A stretch of 64,000 bases of DNA from Trichoplax adhaerens (Eukaryota; Placozoa; Uniplacotomia; Trichoplacea; Trichoplacidae), in assembly GCF_000150275.1 (NCBI RefSeq), contig NW_002060947.1, positions 1,911,740-1,975,739 of the forward strand. Reading direction: 5' to 3'. Shown in pieces: positions 48,801 to 61,173 of this stretch. The translations under genes were made by a program, and so were the position numbers. How positions within the stretch are numbered: position 1 is the first letter of the stretch; each line of letters begins with the position of its first letter. The notes beneath the pieces were generated by a model. It worked only from the letters and a program-made list of their open reading frames with translations. It was not told where the DNA came from and did not search any database.

Positions 48801-51800
48801 GTTTGCTATCAAAGCTTTAATCTTAAAAATTCTGCTTCATCGAAATATAGGAGTAGCTATTGGTAAGTAGCAAGAATTTATTCATATAATTGGAATCAGT
48901 TGATCAATGCGACTATTTGTAATTCATAGTATTACTCGGTAGTTTATCAGAACTATGATGGCTCGTAATCTAATCCATCACAATAATGTTAATATTTGTA
49001 AATATAGAAAGCCTAGACTCCATTCATAGCATCTCCGATGAGTACATTTCATATTATAAAGGTTAGCTATTTTCTAAGTCTGAGGCTCCTATCTGCTTTA
49101 AATTTAAACTACAACAGTTCTCGAAATAGGTCACTGATATTTTATAAATTCGATGGGTATCAAATATTTAATTAGGATCCGAAGAAACAAATATTAGTAA
49201 CGCAACATCGGAATATCCCTTAGAAGAACGGATATCTAACAAAGAAATCAATGGAGTTATAAAATTTCAAGCCTTATTTCGTGGGCATCATGTTCGGAAG
49301 TTACTTAAAGCAATCAAGCCAGGTATAAAATACTTTCACAAAAATGACATTTTTTAAATCTGTTGAGGGAGTGCAGCACTTGAGCTCAATAAAATCTGAA
49401 AATTTGGTATTGAATATATGAAATCTTTATAGATTCTGCTGATTATGACAAAATTAAAGAAATTATTCTCCGGACTTGGAGTAAAATAGATCAATCGAAA
49501 TATGAATTTATTTCTACCCGAATTCTACGGTAATAATTTATCGATCTATCAGATAGCTCAAAATAAAAAATAATGCACTTACGTTAATATTTATGTACAG
49601 ATCAATGTATAAAGATAGATATCCATTTCTTAATGCTACGTTCACTTTCTTTTTTCAATATAGAACGGTACTGATGCTAGAGCCTGATTTATATCCAAGT
49701 CTTCCATTCTATAAAGATGAGATGTACCATATGGTATACCATGATTACTCCGGCAGTTACGCTGAACAGCCATCCAAGACTTGGTTTGTTGTATTTAGGT
49801 GAGTACAACTGTGCATTCTTGCGTAAGATACCTTTGGTCATTTGGTAATGTAGGAAAAGAATCAGGTATTATCTAGCTAATTGAAGCATTATTAAATATC
49901 TAGTATTTACTTCTATTCAATCCATTAGGGAGGTATTTCGTGTTCAAGAATCCGTTTTGATGATACCCAAATTAACTATACCGCTGCAAAGCTGCCACTT
50001 GCGCGTTGTTAATAACGATAATGGTGAAGAATTACCACGAGTATTTCAACACGTGGCTCCGAGTCCGCTGAAGAAAAATAAAACTGGATATACCATCGTT
50101 GCAGATGCTAAAACACCCGATGATGGAAATGCACCAGCTGGAAAGTGGCGTATGAGATTAATTGGTTCTAATCAACCTTTACCTGTACCCTATCGTGACT
50201 TTTTCTCCACAGTTAGCTTAACTACAAAAGAGATTCAAGATTATTACTGTCCTAACAAGGAAGGCATCTTTCTACGGTATGCATTAATTTTCTAAAATTG
50301 CCTGTAAATTATTTGATTCTTATGATATCAAGATAATAAATATCCGCACGTTATTTATATGCGTATGCTTGACCTTATTATTCCCATAGCTATGCCGTCA
50401 AAGTTAGAGATGATCTACTTACCAGTCTACAGATTGGAACATCAAATAGCAACGCCTATATTGAACTGCAGGTAAGACTATTCGTAATATACATATTAAA
50501 TTTCGAATGAGGAATGAGAGCTCTATTTTTTATCTTATAGCCTTTACGATTAATTTTACTTTCTGTGATTGACTAGGTCTTGGACAATGATGAAGAAGTT
50601 ATAAAGTCTACCGGACGAGGACATGTTGTGATTCCTGCCTTCACTTTCCATACCGATTTCGATAACAGAAAAAAGATGGAAAGTCGACCACAAAGTAGTC
50701 GACATGGAAGCGCTAAAGGTTAGTTATGAGCATAGCTAAGATGGGTTTGAAAATTATATAAAAGCCTTGTAAAATGTTTCACATCAAGTCGATGAAAATA
50801 AGCATCGCCAAAACAAAATGATAGTTGCCGTAATCTTCGATTTAAAGTTATGATATAGCAATATGCGCTCATGACGTATCGTAGCGATCTAAATTATACT
50901 TAGGAATTGCACTTAAGCTACTTAAAGCTATCTAGATCCTGAAATAATTTAATTGAAAATCAATTACATTGGATTGTAATTAAATAAAGATATAAAATAT
51001 TTTTCTCTAGGCCGGCATCGAAATCCGCAACCTTCAGCCCAATCATCGACTGCAACTCCTAGTAAAAAATCACGCCCATCTCGACCCTCTTCTTCATCAT
51101 CTTCATCTTCGGTAGTCTATAATACGGATAGCTAAAATCAATATTAAATTTTCGCATCAATTTGAAAGAATAAAGCATTAATATTGCTCAATCTATTTTG
51201 AAGAATAAGGAAATTTCTGCTGTAGCAGCTATACCAGAAGAGAACAAGATTGAAGATAACCCGGAAGATAGAAAGGTAAATTTTATGCAAAATAGCTCTA
51301 ATAACATAGCGTTCTAATTCATGAAATGGAACGATTAGCTTGACATGGACATGTATAGATATCAATATTGAAATTTTTATTCTATAGGCACATAAATATA
51401 TAATTCAAGCTAGAGTTTTACGTGATAGTTGGAAGTTAAATTCTACCGAACAGCTATTTGTCGATACATTGAAAATCTCTGATCGCTCCGATGCAATTGG
51501 TTTGTAAATTATTCTATATTGGAAGCAGTTCATTATCATCAGAAGACATTGTATAATAGCCTCAATAGAGTCCTTCTTTCACATTTATTGACGAATATCA
51601 TATTTATACAGCGAAAGACAGACCTAATTCTAGCGAGAAACATGAGAAATCAGAAACTCAAAAACCTTCGAAGCGTAAAAATAAAAGTCATGACGATAAG
51701 CATAGTAAACATGATAAGGATGGTGGATCAAGATCGAATAAATCTCGAAGCAACGTACCTAAATCACAATCTCAACAAACGGTAAATTTTTACCATTTCA

Positions 51801-53082
51801 AGATTTGATTAATGTCTATCTGATTCTAATTCCATTTTTCCTTTCAATTAATGATTTAATAACCATCCTATAGCAGTCACAATTCGACATCAGTAATCCC
51901 TACTGGACGTTACGTCTTGTTGTAGAATCCAATTCGGTAAATTATTATTATTTTAAAACAATTTATACTACTAAATTTTAATTATAAAACTAAATAGAAA
52001 TTGCGCTATCTTCAGACGGAAAATATTGAAATTAAACGTGATACAGAACGTCAGGATGAAATTCAATCCCTAAAGAACGCTTGGGAAGTTGCGGAGCCTG
52101 GTCGATCGGAAAAGGTATAAATTGGATGGTTTAATTTCATTGTACGGATGCAGGTGTTAATGCCTAATTCTATATTGGTCTAGGCTAAATTAATGCGCCA
52201 AAAATTTATTGAAGAATTTGGTATTCCAGAAGATATCATAGAAATAGCTGAAGTTACGAATGAGTTACGAAAAGAGGATTCAATATCGAGTATCAGGCAT
52301 CGTGGTAGTGTCATTGAGGTTGAAAAATCCAAATCGCCCATTCCATCTCCTAAAATACAACGAAAAGTAACGTTAAAGCCCATCGATTTTGGTGAACACA
52401 CACTGTAAGTATAAGTTGAACTTCTCTACATTAAATTGTATGCAAGATATCGAGAATTCAATCTAGTTATTTGTTATTTCAAGCATACATGCATAGTCCA
52501 CTAATTTGATTACGTTATTCACCTGGACATTCTAACTCCTATTCTAAATTCCTTGCTTCCTCTATTTCGAAATGAAAAGGAAAGCGGAAAACGAATCATC
52601 GTTACTGTTGGAAGATATCGAAGATTCTAGACATTTACTGCAACAAAAAACGATCCACGACTATCGGAAACGTCGTGAAGAAGTCCTTTATCGAAGAAAG
52701 GAGGATAAGCAATCACGAAGCGTAACTAAAGAATCTCAACTACAAACAGCCATCGAATTACAGGTATTTGTAATCGTTCTACTACTTTATAGAACTGTGT
52801 AACACTACTATACATAATGATACAATATGAAATCGATGTTAGGGCTAGCTGTTCAAAATCTACTTTCGTTCTTGTGATTAGGGCAACCTTGATAAAATAC
52901 GATATGAAATAAAGAAACCTCGAGAAACCTATAGGCAAAAGTACCTAGAAGCAGAGCGGGCTAAGGCCGAAGCGGCAGCCGCTGCCGCTGCTAAAGCTGA
53001 GGAGAAAACTAGAACTATTTCGCCACCAAAGAAGAAGAAAGGCAAAGAAAAATCACCCAGTCCAAGTAAAAGGAAAAAGTGA
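42871..53082 (+). CDS. ADGB: Androglobin (calpain-like domain plus permuted globin), canonical form
   Basis: Large chimeric protein of cilia/sperm flagella. 33 exons: 42871-42929, 43479-43578, 43718-43768, 43947-44057, 44156-44440, 44564-44703, 44824-44913, 45037-45218, 45599-45744, 45834-46090, 46231-46707, 46810-46873, 47439-47561, 47636-47684, 47854-48151, 48248-48362, 48460-48615, 48736-48862, 49176-49322, 49433-49529, 49601-49798, 49929-50276, 50390-50471, 50577-50718, 51011-51111, 51210-51275, 51388-51499, 51612-51781, 51874-51936, 52016-52114, 52184-52404, 52580-52763, 52882-53082. Sum 5061 nt, 1686 residues (human about 1667). In order: Lys-rich start MSLKPAKKKDLM; calpain-like region (PIWPEWSDGD, VMRWIICQLSTLWKI, GSWRKVTVDDYLPFDE, LTGWLPEHIP); KIELPAS; SFEDFYKSF; VDSLKPIELLFCF; TWKSLEVGEAIL; permuted globin helices; IQ motif IKFQALFRGHHVRKL; second globin part; FVVFREVFRVQ, RMRLIGSNQPLP; PYWTLRLVVESNS; a charged coiled coil and KRKK tail. 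No canonical GDCW cysteine motif is visible in the calpain-like part. Confidence 0.95.
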
Positions 53083-53116
53083 CCGGTTAACACGATCATT
53101 TCGATGCCTTAGCTAC

Positions 53117-53122
53117 AATAAA
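53117..53122 (+). promoter_or_regulatory. Likely androglobin polyadenylation signal
   Basis: AATAAA 35 nt after the TGA stop of androglobin, the first such hexamer downstream. Confidence 0.5.
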
Positions 53123-53769
53123 ACAGATATAAAATTATAAATCCATCTATTCTTTCAATCATTCCAATATAAGAGCTTTATTAAAGATTTATTTCGAGGC
53201 CGATATCCGTAATGGGTAGGCGCAATGATAGCCATATTAATTATCAAGTTTATTAACAGTCTTAAAATTAAAAACTCTTTTTGTTATAACATGTCATACG
53301 AGAGAGAAATGTTGTCAAATAGATTGTTTCCTTCGATCGGGGTTGATTCATTCCGACTATAGAGATGATTAAATCGATAAATCTTCTTGTTTATATGATA
53401 TTAAAGTTAGTAGTGGCATGAAGCATATAATGGCTTTGTATATCAATTTTTGGGGAATTACTTGTGAAGTACAAAGCAATGGAAGAAACGCTAAGCAATA
53501 ATCACTTGGCGTCTATTCCACATAAATTTAGTAATCCTTTAGTATTTACGTATACCGGCAATCTATGTAAAGTTTATAATATTACATCTATCCTTGACAA
53601 CATCAAATTATTTATTTGATAATAATTGAATCGCTTTCTTAAATAGTGCAATAACCATATAATTAGTATTTTGATAGTCAACATTTGAGCTGGTTGTAAT
53701 ATGACAGATGATGGCTATCATTTTTTTCTACAAATACGACTTCATGACTAAAGTTGTACGATTACTTTC

Positions 53770-54170
53770 TTTATGTTGTCATGATAATTGATTTTATAAA
53801 CCTCTCTAATAACTGAGGATGAGCGCTAGAATAAAATTAATATATGCAAATATTGCTGACTAATTTGATATTGGATGGTAACAGAGCCCTCGTATCACAC
53901 CATATTTATTGAGACAATTAACTGAATCTGAAAATAATAGTACTCATGGCTAGAAAAGTGGGCAAGCAGAATAATAATAATTATCACTCGTTCCAACCAC
54001 ATTCAACGAAAGTAACATTAATCAATCTTGGCAGATAATCGTTTTTATAAACCTCTCTAATATCTGAGGATGAACACTTAGAGTATAATTAATATATACA
54101 AATCTTGCTATCTAATCTGATGTTAGATGGCAATGGAGTTCAATGAAAGCAACTTTACTCAATGTTAGCA
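53770..54170. repeat. Two-copy tandem repeat, about 253 bp apart
   Basis: ATAAACCTCTCTAATA(A/T)CTGA and the following GGATGA-C-CTAGA, AATTAATATA-(A/G)CAAAT-TTGCT and GAT(A/G)TT(A/G)GATGG occur at about 53795 and 54048. Confidence 0.7.
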
Positions 54171-54929
54171 GCTACTTGTATTTAATTAGATACTTTAAGC
54201 CAAGAAGGAGTGTATTATATTCCAAAAGATATGATAATGCTGCAATACTATTTCTTCATTCGATAACAAAACTTAAAATTTATAAATAACTGTTTTATCT
54301 GTTTATTGTTTGTATTACATTATGATACAATAACTTTATCGTATAAATGATGATTACTGTACGAGAACACAAATGAGCTGATATTTCAACAAAATTGGAG
54401 TTTTATTACCAGCCTAAAGACTAACGGTCAGTTCGTAAGCGATTCTTGCTTTTTTTATACTTTTGTAGAGAGTTATTGGGTTGAGTTCTGACAGAATATA
54501 TTCAGTCCGTCAATCATTTTTTTCAGTACTAAGTCTTTAGTTATTTCTTTTGTGTCTTCCCTGATCCAGTAACCTGGTTCGATTGTTTCCCTTTTTGCTT
54601 TTTTTTTGCTTCAAAGTCCCTCAATCGGGTTCAACGCATGAATCATAATAACTAACAGTAATGGACTCTTTCCAATAAAATTATAAGTAAATAAGATTCG
54701 ATTTAAATTAAACATTATTGAACAAAATTGCGATGTAAATTCTTCAAAACATTGACTAAAAATAATTTTTAAATGAAGAGATTCAATTCAAAATCAATCA
54801 TTTTAATAAAATCGCTTTAAATTGAATTTTCTATTAATTTCGTAGGCCAATGCTGTACCGCAATAGCAGCAGCGAAATGATAAGGCGTCTGAAACATCAG
54901 TTATAGTAAAAGATAAGATTAGCTTTATG

Positions 54930-56200
54930 TTAATCTTATTCGATTCATGTTTATGTTTACAAAATAGTTGGTATTGATTGATGGAATATGCTAAACATAC
55001 ACGTATATTATAACTAGCTGTAACCATGTCACGTTCTGTAATAGTTACATGATTAGTATGTTACCTTCTTTCTATATATGGTTAAATATCACGATGTTAT
55101 CACGTCAGGCGTATATAGATGTAGTTATGGTACTATATTAAGGTTATCTATATATGTATTCTCATGTTGCCATACTTGGCATGATAGTCTATTTGTAATG
55201 ACTAAACTAGGGAAACCTTTCTGTTGTTGATGATCTTGTGATCTACGTCAGTAGATCAAAGGTCACAATAAAGAAAGTATATAAACTCTTCGTTTTAACA
55301 ATAAAGTTAGTTCTTCAACTTAATTACTGGGTCTCCTTGCTGAGTGCAGATCTGGTACTTGTTACAAAATTTGGAAGTTGTAACAAACCAATATTACTCA
55401 TATTTGATTTACACAGATAAATCCTTCAAAGTGTCGTCAACAGGCTTAGAAATACGTATGAGTAGATTTGCGCTAAAGATGGAATCTTGTTGGACTCATG
55501 TTTATGTTTACAAAATAGTTTAAAATAAATGACATAATATACTAATCAACTATATATAAAAGAAGAAATGTCTACAATCTCCCTTAATATTGCAATATAA
55601 AATGAAAATGTTATTATATTTACAGTATATCATAGTGTAATTTACGCGCACCATAAATGTACGGGAGACCGTCAGTAATGCAATGGGGATGTTGGTTAGT
55701 TATACGCGTATTCCATAACAGGCTTGAACCGATATTATCCATATTTAATTTATGCAGATAAATGTTTCAAAGTATCAGCAACAAGTTTAGAAATGCTCAT
55801 AAGTAGATTTGCGTCGAAGATAGAATCTTGTTCAACTCACATTTACATTTTAAAAATAGTAAAATAGCTTGCAGTGATTAATGTAATGTACTAATCATAA
55901 ATCGTGTAGGCTTAAGCTGAAATTATCCACCTTATAATAATACGGTTGTATTTCAAGCCCTTATTAGCAAATTTATAAATGCTCATGAATGGATTCAGAT
56001 CGAATGTAGAATCACGTTTAACTTTATTTATGTTTACAAAATAGTTTACCGTGACTGATGTAATATGGTAATCATATATCATAACAAGCTTGAACCGAAA
56101 TTATTCATATTTGATTTACGCAGGTAAATGTTTCAAAGCGTCATTAACGAGCTTGAAAATGTAAATAATTAGATTTGTGTCAAAGATGGAATCTTGTGAT
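54930..56200. repeat. Diverged tandem array with ATGTTTATGTTTACAAAATAG landmark (split word), four to five copies
   Basis: The landmark TTTATGTTTACAAAATAGTT occurs near 54950, 55500, 55845 (altered) and 56025, each followed by GA(T)TGATG-AATAT-CTAATCAT. It is preceded by GATTTACGCAG(A/G)TAAAT-TTCAAAG, AATGCTCAT-A-TAGATT and AAGATGGAATCTTG. Unit about 180-280 bp. Confidence 0.65.
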
Positions 56201-57499
56201 CGTCAGTAAATTTTATCAGTACTTGCTTTTACGTCACTGATAATATTTTTATTTTGTATCTATGGGTTACGTTTAGTACAAACAACTTGAAAAAATATCC
56301 TGTTGACATAGCCAAAATCAACCCAAAACTAATATTAACGCCTTTGTTTAATGAGCTTAAATGATTAATTATTCATCGATGTGTATAACAGGTTATTTGA
56401 TCGATTGATCATTTTCTTTCATTTTTTGCCCTATTTCGATGCAATTCCTTGCTCCATGCGCTTACAGCATTGATAGTATACAATATAAGCAAAAGCATAT
56501 TGGAGAAGCTGTTTAGTCTATCCAGCATATTCAAGATTTATAAATTTTCTTTAATAGTGTAATTGGCTTTCAATTGTAGACGTCCGTGGTTATATTGTAC
56601 TAATAAATTTACCAAAGAATTTACACTCAAAAGCGTACCTTATCAATATCACTTACGGGAACAGTTTAGAGTCGATTTATTACTATAACCCCTACAATTC
56701 GCAAGTGTTGTAGAGATGAAGCAAATTATCGTGTAAAATTAGAGACATATCATGGCTTTGTGCCATTGAAATGTCGCAATAAATACTATATTTAGTTCAA
56801 TATTAAAATTAGTCTAACAGCTCAAAGGCAGGATTACTGCTCTAAATATTCTTATCGACTAACACTAGATTTACACGAGTATTACTAACCTCTTCAATAC
56901 GACTTTATAGCGTCTTTATTAAATAAAATTTATCGCCTACTTTTATATACTGGAAATTATTACCGATTACTAGCAATTAATTAATTAAGTAATAAAGCTT
57001 TCACGGTCTTAAACTTTTTATTATCGTAGAATAAATTAGTATCGGCGGGTATTCTTTAATGGGTTAATCATAGGGGAATCGAGGCTAAAATTATAACCAT
57101 AAAGTACTCAATTTCATAAAATATGGAAGGTATGGTGAAGCTAGATTAACTTAACGAGATATTAGGTGCTAATTACGGTTAACTGAAACAAAATTAATTA
57201 AAATGATTCTATGAACAATAATGATACAGCCTTCATATAGACAGTGGTACCAATATACTATACTTCATGCATGTTCAATAGTGCAATTTACTGCTATGAA
57301 CTTTGGCTATAGGTGATACAGTGTAAAGATTAATTACATTACCTAGTCTAACAGTAGCTCTTTATTGTAGCAGAATTAACAATAGTTTTAATTAATAATT
57401 AATTTTAAAGCCATTTCTGAGCAGATATTGAAGCTTTGCGTACTAAATAAAGTATATCAAAGGATTGAATTTTTAGCATTTAGCTTTGGATGAAATTTT

Positions 57500-57830
57500 A
57501 TCCGATTTAAGCAGGAAAATAAAATGTTAGTGGAGGTAATATCGATAGATTTAGAATATCCTCAGCTAGTGAGTCGTGCCATTCTCAGTAAGCATTCATA
57601 CTAACTGTTTTTGTTCTCAAAATAGAATCTTTTAGTCGAAGGAGATAATTTATGGTAATACTGTAAGCTTCATATATGATACTGTAGGCCGTTAACACTT
57701 TAATCATAGCAGCCGTTATCTCTATTAGGCAGGAATTAAATAGTAATAGCGGAGGAAATACCAGTATGTTAAGAATATCTTTAGCTAATACTGCCAAGCA
57801 ATCATGCCATTTCAGTTAACATTACTGTTA
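57500..57830. repeat. Two-copy diverged tandem repeat, about 220 bp unit
   Basis: GGCAGGAA-TAAA(A)T(G/A)-TA(G)-GGAGG(T/A)AATA and AGAATAT-CT-AGCTA followed by GCCATT(C/T)CAGT occur near 57510 and 57728. Confidence 0.5.
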
Positions 57831-59729
57831 CACGTTTCATGTTACTCAAAAGCTGCAATTTTTAATAATTTTGAATAACATTGAATGTAAGATAATGATT
57901 AATTAATTGTAGCTACTAATGTTACTGTAATGGTAACAGGACTAAGAATATTAAAAACTGCTGTAAAAATAGAGCTATTTTTGAGGAGATATGCATACAT
58001 TATACAGTATTTGAAGTATGCCAGAATTTGCATTTATAATAAAAAGCCCTTAATGTCGTATGATACTTGCAGAGATTGAGAATACATCTTAGATGAATAT
58101 CATCACCTTCTTTCTAAATAAATTTTCGTCTCTCATAAAGCACTAACATACCATCATTAACGGTATTAACAATTCACTAGAAAATGGAATAGAGTTATCC
58201 TATTTTTAGGCTTTAATAGGGCAAAAGTCATGCTGATCAATTCTTCCTCTTAATTACTCTAATTAGCGTTCAGTTAATTGAACAAGTCGAATAACAATTG
58301 ACACTAAATGCCTTATTCTATCACATTATAAGAGGTAAAAAAATCTCCCTATACTGATCTTTTATAGCTAGAACCATTTTTCCATAAAATTAGTCAATTT
58401 CCTCTCCATTATCATTGCATATGAAGTGCGAATTTTGTAGGATTATGGTGTGGAAAGTGATTTCATATCTACGATAGCATAATCCAGGAGAATCTATTTA
58501 CGTCAGCTGTTAGATGAAATGAGCAGTCGGCAAGTACGCTTAAAATACGCAATGATATTTCAAAAGAGGGTATAACGATCTTTCTGAAGACGGAAAAAGC
58601 GTCATAAATATCAGCAATTAGGAATAATTATTCTTAATCTATGTACAAATCCAATACTTTGAAGTGATTCGATCATTTGCAGTAATTACATGGGCATCAT
58701 CAACACAACCTATCATTTATCGAAGTAGAGATCGATAGCGTTATTTTAAACTAGCTGTTAGAGGTCAGTATTTAGCTGAAAAAATAGAATAGGACGCGAA
58801 AGCTATCCAAATAACATGTTCCTGGAGTCAAAAATAATTGCTGTGCTATTGAGGAAATGCCATTCCAATCGTGAGTAAATTTATGAATTATTCATATCAA
58901 AACTTGTTTTGATTCCATGTTATGATGATTTATACCGTAAGTAGTTATACAATCCATAATGGTCAAAATAGGTTAGTTTATTGTTAATAACATTAGAATA
59001 GGACTATTGAATTGTAAATAAGGGTAAAAATCTTCCAGTGTTTTACCATTCATAATTAAAGGTTAAACAGATAAAGTAACATTGTTATTCTAATGATCTG
59101 GATACAAAAATTTCATTAGAAACAAACGCGTTACTAGGATATCACTAGCAATAGTAATTGGAATTTAATATTAATGATTTTAACACATGCAACTCTACGT
59201 ATAATAAGCTTTCGATCATCGTTACATCTAATTTCAATTCCAATGATAATTCAATCTCTATATTGATTGGAAGGGTAACAACCACTTGATTAAGAGTCAT
59301 CATATACTGGGATGGCAAAGCAGTCATTGACTGAAATATTAACGAAAGATTACTTCATTCCCAATCCCTTATTTTGGATTAACAGACATCTTGTCTACCT
59401 AAATTAGTTTTCACCATTGGATAGAAACTTTTTACCACTGTTATTTGGTATCTAAGCGAACGATTTATTTCCAATTAATACGAGAATTGGGCCATTTTCT
59501 TACCATCAATCTGTACTTGAAAATCTCTTGCTATGAAAAATCGAAAACTTAAGTAATCCATTTAAATAATTATCAGTTGTTCTACATATGTAATTCAAAT
59601 CAAATATAGAATTTTATTACATCTTATTAAAAGCACTCTGTTAATTATTGGATCATATGACATTAAAGTATAATCACGATCAACAAGTAAAACCATAGGA
59701 ATTGACTTATAAATTCAACTGAACTAATC

Positions 59730-61142
59730 ATGACAGACATCTTTAATTTAACTGAAGTTCAACCAAATCAAAATCGTCAAAAATTGGGCAATCGACGACA
59801 TATATCTATTGCTGTTCCACTTGTTGATCATTCTGAATCGGCAAAATTGCCGTACCCACCAAAGATTAAACGCACAACCACATTCCCTATTTCCAATCAT
59901 AGAACATTATCGCCAACATCTAGAAGTTTACGTTCGCCAGTGCGCCCTACGACTCCCAAACGTTCGTCGAATATTAAAAATATCTATCGTCATGTTTCTA
60001 AATCGAAGAATACATCAGAAGATCATGAAATATCATCAGGTAGCTATCAAATGGATCGTCAGGCCTTATTAGCGCAAATGCACCCAGACCTATTGGCTAC
60101 TCTTTCGGAAGACAGCGGTTCTACTAGAGCTGGTGCTGAAAGTGTCAGTAGCTTTGATAGCGAATCTATAGCAAGTCGTTCATCTCGCTCTAGATTAGCT
60201 TCGCCAAATTTTTCCATGGTTAGCGAAGTGATGGATAAAGGGATTGATGATGATGGCCTTCCCTCTTCATCTATCCAAAAATCGCACCGACGTAGTATAG
60301 CTGTACCTAGTAACAATATTAAATCGAAACAAGAAAATAGAAGGGTATCATTGGCGTTTCCTAAAGCGGCCAATTTATTAAGTAGTAAAGCAAAGGGTAT
60401 TCTCTTTTTACAATCTCGCCGGGCATCAATAAACCCTAATAGACGTAATCCATCGTCACGACGTACGAGTATGAAACCTTCGACGAGTAATCTGTTTGAT
60501 ATCAGCACAACCGATGGAATTGAAGAACCACCGCCATTATCACCTAAAGAACGACCCCATGTTTGCACGCATTTATCATTGGAAGGGCAATATGTCTTAT
60601 TAAAATGTTACGAAGATGTACTTGTCAATAAATTATCTAAAGTATTTCCTGGTACATGGAAAGAATTATTGCGTTGTCGATCGCCTAGCTTAAGAGGTGA
60701 CGAAACTATCGATCGAAATGAAATGCTGTGTACTGGTACAAATCATTTAGATAATATGAACGATAAAAGAAGCAACGAATATACGCAAGTAGAGGAAGAA
60801 AATAACGAACTAGACGATCTCTTTGGCATTAGTATAATCAAAGGGAAAAAGGGAGGAAATAGCTCGCGTAAAAATCAAAGTAAACCATCTTTGCCACTGC
60901 TTCATGTTCCGAAGTGTAAATTACAATTAAGTTTACGTTTTCGTACAGCTACAGATTTATTAGATGCTCTAAAATTGGATCCTAGCGAGCCGATCCAGTG
61001 TCAGAATAAATTAAGTGAGAAGTGGATTGAAAATTTAGTTCATCATCCTTTAAAACATTTTTCAAAATGGTCAAACACATGGCAAACCGACTTTGCATTT
61101 CAAAGTGCTCCAAGCGAACAATTAATGTTGCAAAATAAATAA
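59730..61142 (+). CDS. Intronless gene of unknown function, 470 residues, with repeated RRxS motifs
   Basis: Not recognised. One uninterrupted ORF from ATG at 59730 to TAA, in a region where every other gene is split into many exons. The first 260 residues are Ser/Arg/Pro-rich and look disordered. They contain five basic-serine sites of the type phosphorylated by AGC kinases: RRHISIAVP (22-30), RRSIAVP (about 186), RRVSLAFP (about 204), RRASINP (about 230) and RRTSMKP (about 244). SIAVP occurs twice. The C-terminal half looks folded, with HVCTHLSLEGQYVLLKCYED (about 282-301), FPGTWKELL, an acidic stretch, then LLHVPKCKLQLSLRFRT and WSNTWQTDFAF. No signal peptide or membrane segment is seen. 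It may be a retrocopy or a naturally intronless gene; it converges on TTC29. Confidence 0.85.
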   Translation: MTDIFNLTEVQPNQNRQKLGNRRHISIAVPLVDHSESAKLPYPPKIKRTTTFPISNHRTLSPTSRSLRSPVRPTTPKRSSNIKNIYRHVSKSKNTSEDHEISSGSYQMDRQALLAQMHPDLLATLSEDSGSTRAGAESVSSFDSESIASRSSRSRLASPNFSMVSEVMDKGIDDDGLPSSSIQKSHRRSIAVPSNNIKSKQENRRVSLAFPKAANLLSSKAKGILFLQSRRASINPNRRNPSSRRTSMKPSTSNLFDISTTDGIEEPPPLSPKERPHVCTHLSLEGQYVLLKCYEDVLVNKLSKVFPGTWKELLRCRSPSLRGDETIDRNEMLCTGTNHLDNMNDKRSNEYTQVEEENNELDDLFGISIIKGKKGGNSSRKNQSKPSLPLLHVPKCKLQLSLRFRTATDLLDALKLDPSEPIQCQNKLSEKWIENLVHHPLKHFSKWSNTWQTDFAFQSAPSEQLMLQNK

Positions 61143-61173
61143 TAAATTTATATAAAAGCAAGCTATCTTAGAC

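Larger units (their letters stand above)
53123..59729. other. Intergenic, between androglobin and the intronless gene
   Basis: No gene supported over 6.6 kb. Contains tandem repeats at 53770-54170, 54930-56200 and 57500-57830. A possible Lys/Gln-rich terminal exon on the - strand (54530-54625) has no partner exons and is left uncalled. Confidence 0.5.

Noticed and set aside
54530-54625. Lys/Gln-rich terminal-exon-like stretch on the - strand (KKKQKGKQSNQ then stop)
   Set aside because: No partner exons found upstream on that strand; A-rich DNA alone can give this.
60059-60568. 169-codon ORF on the - strand
   Set aside because: Shadow of the intronless gene; the + frame is far longer and has coherent composition.
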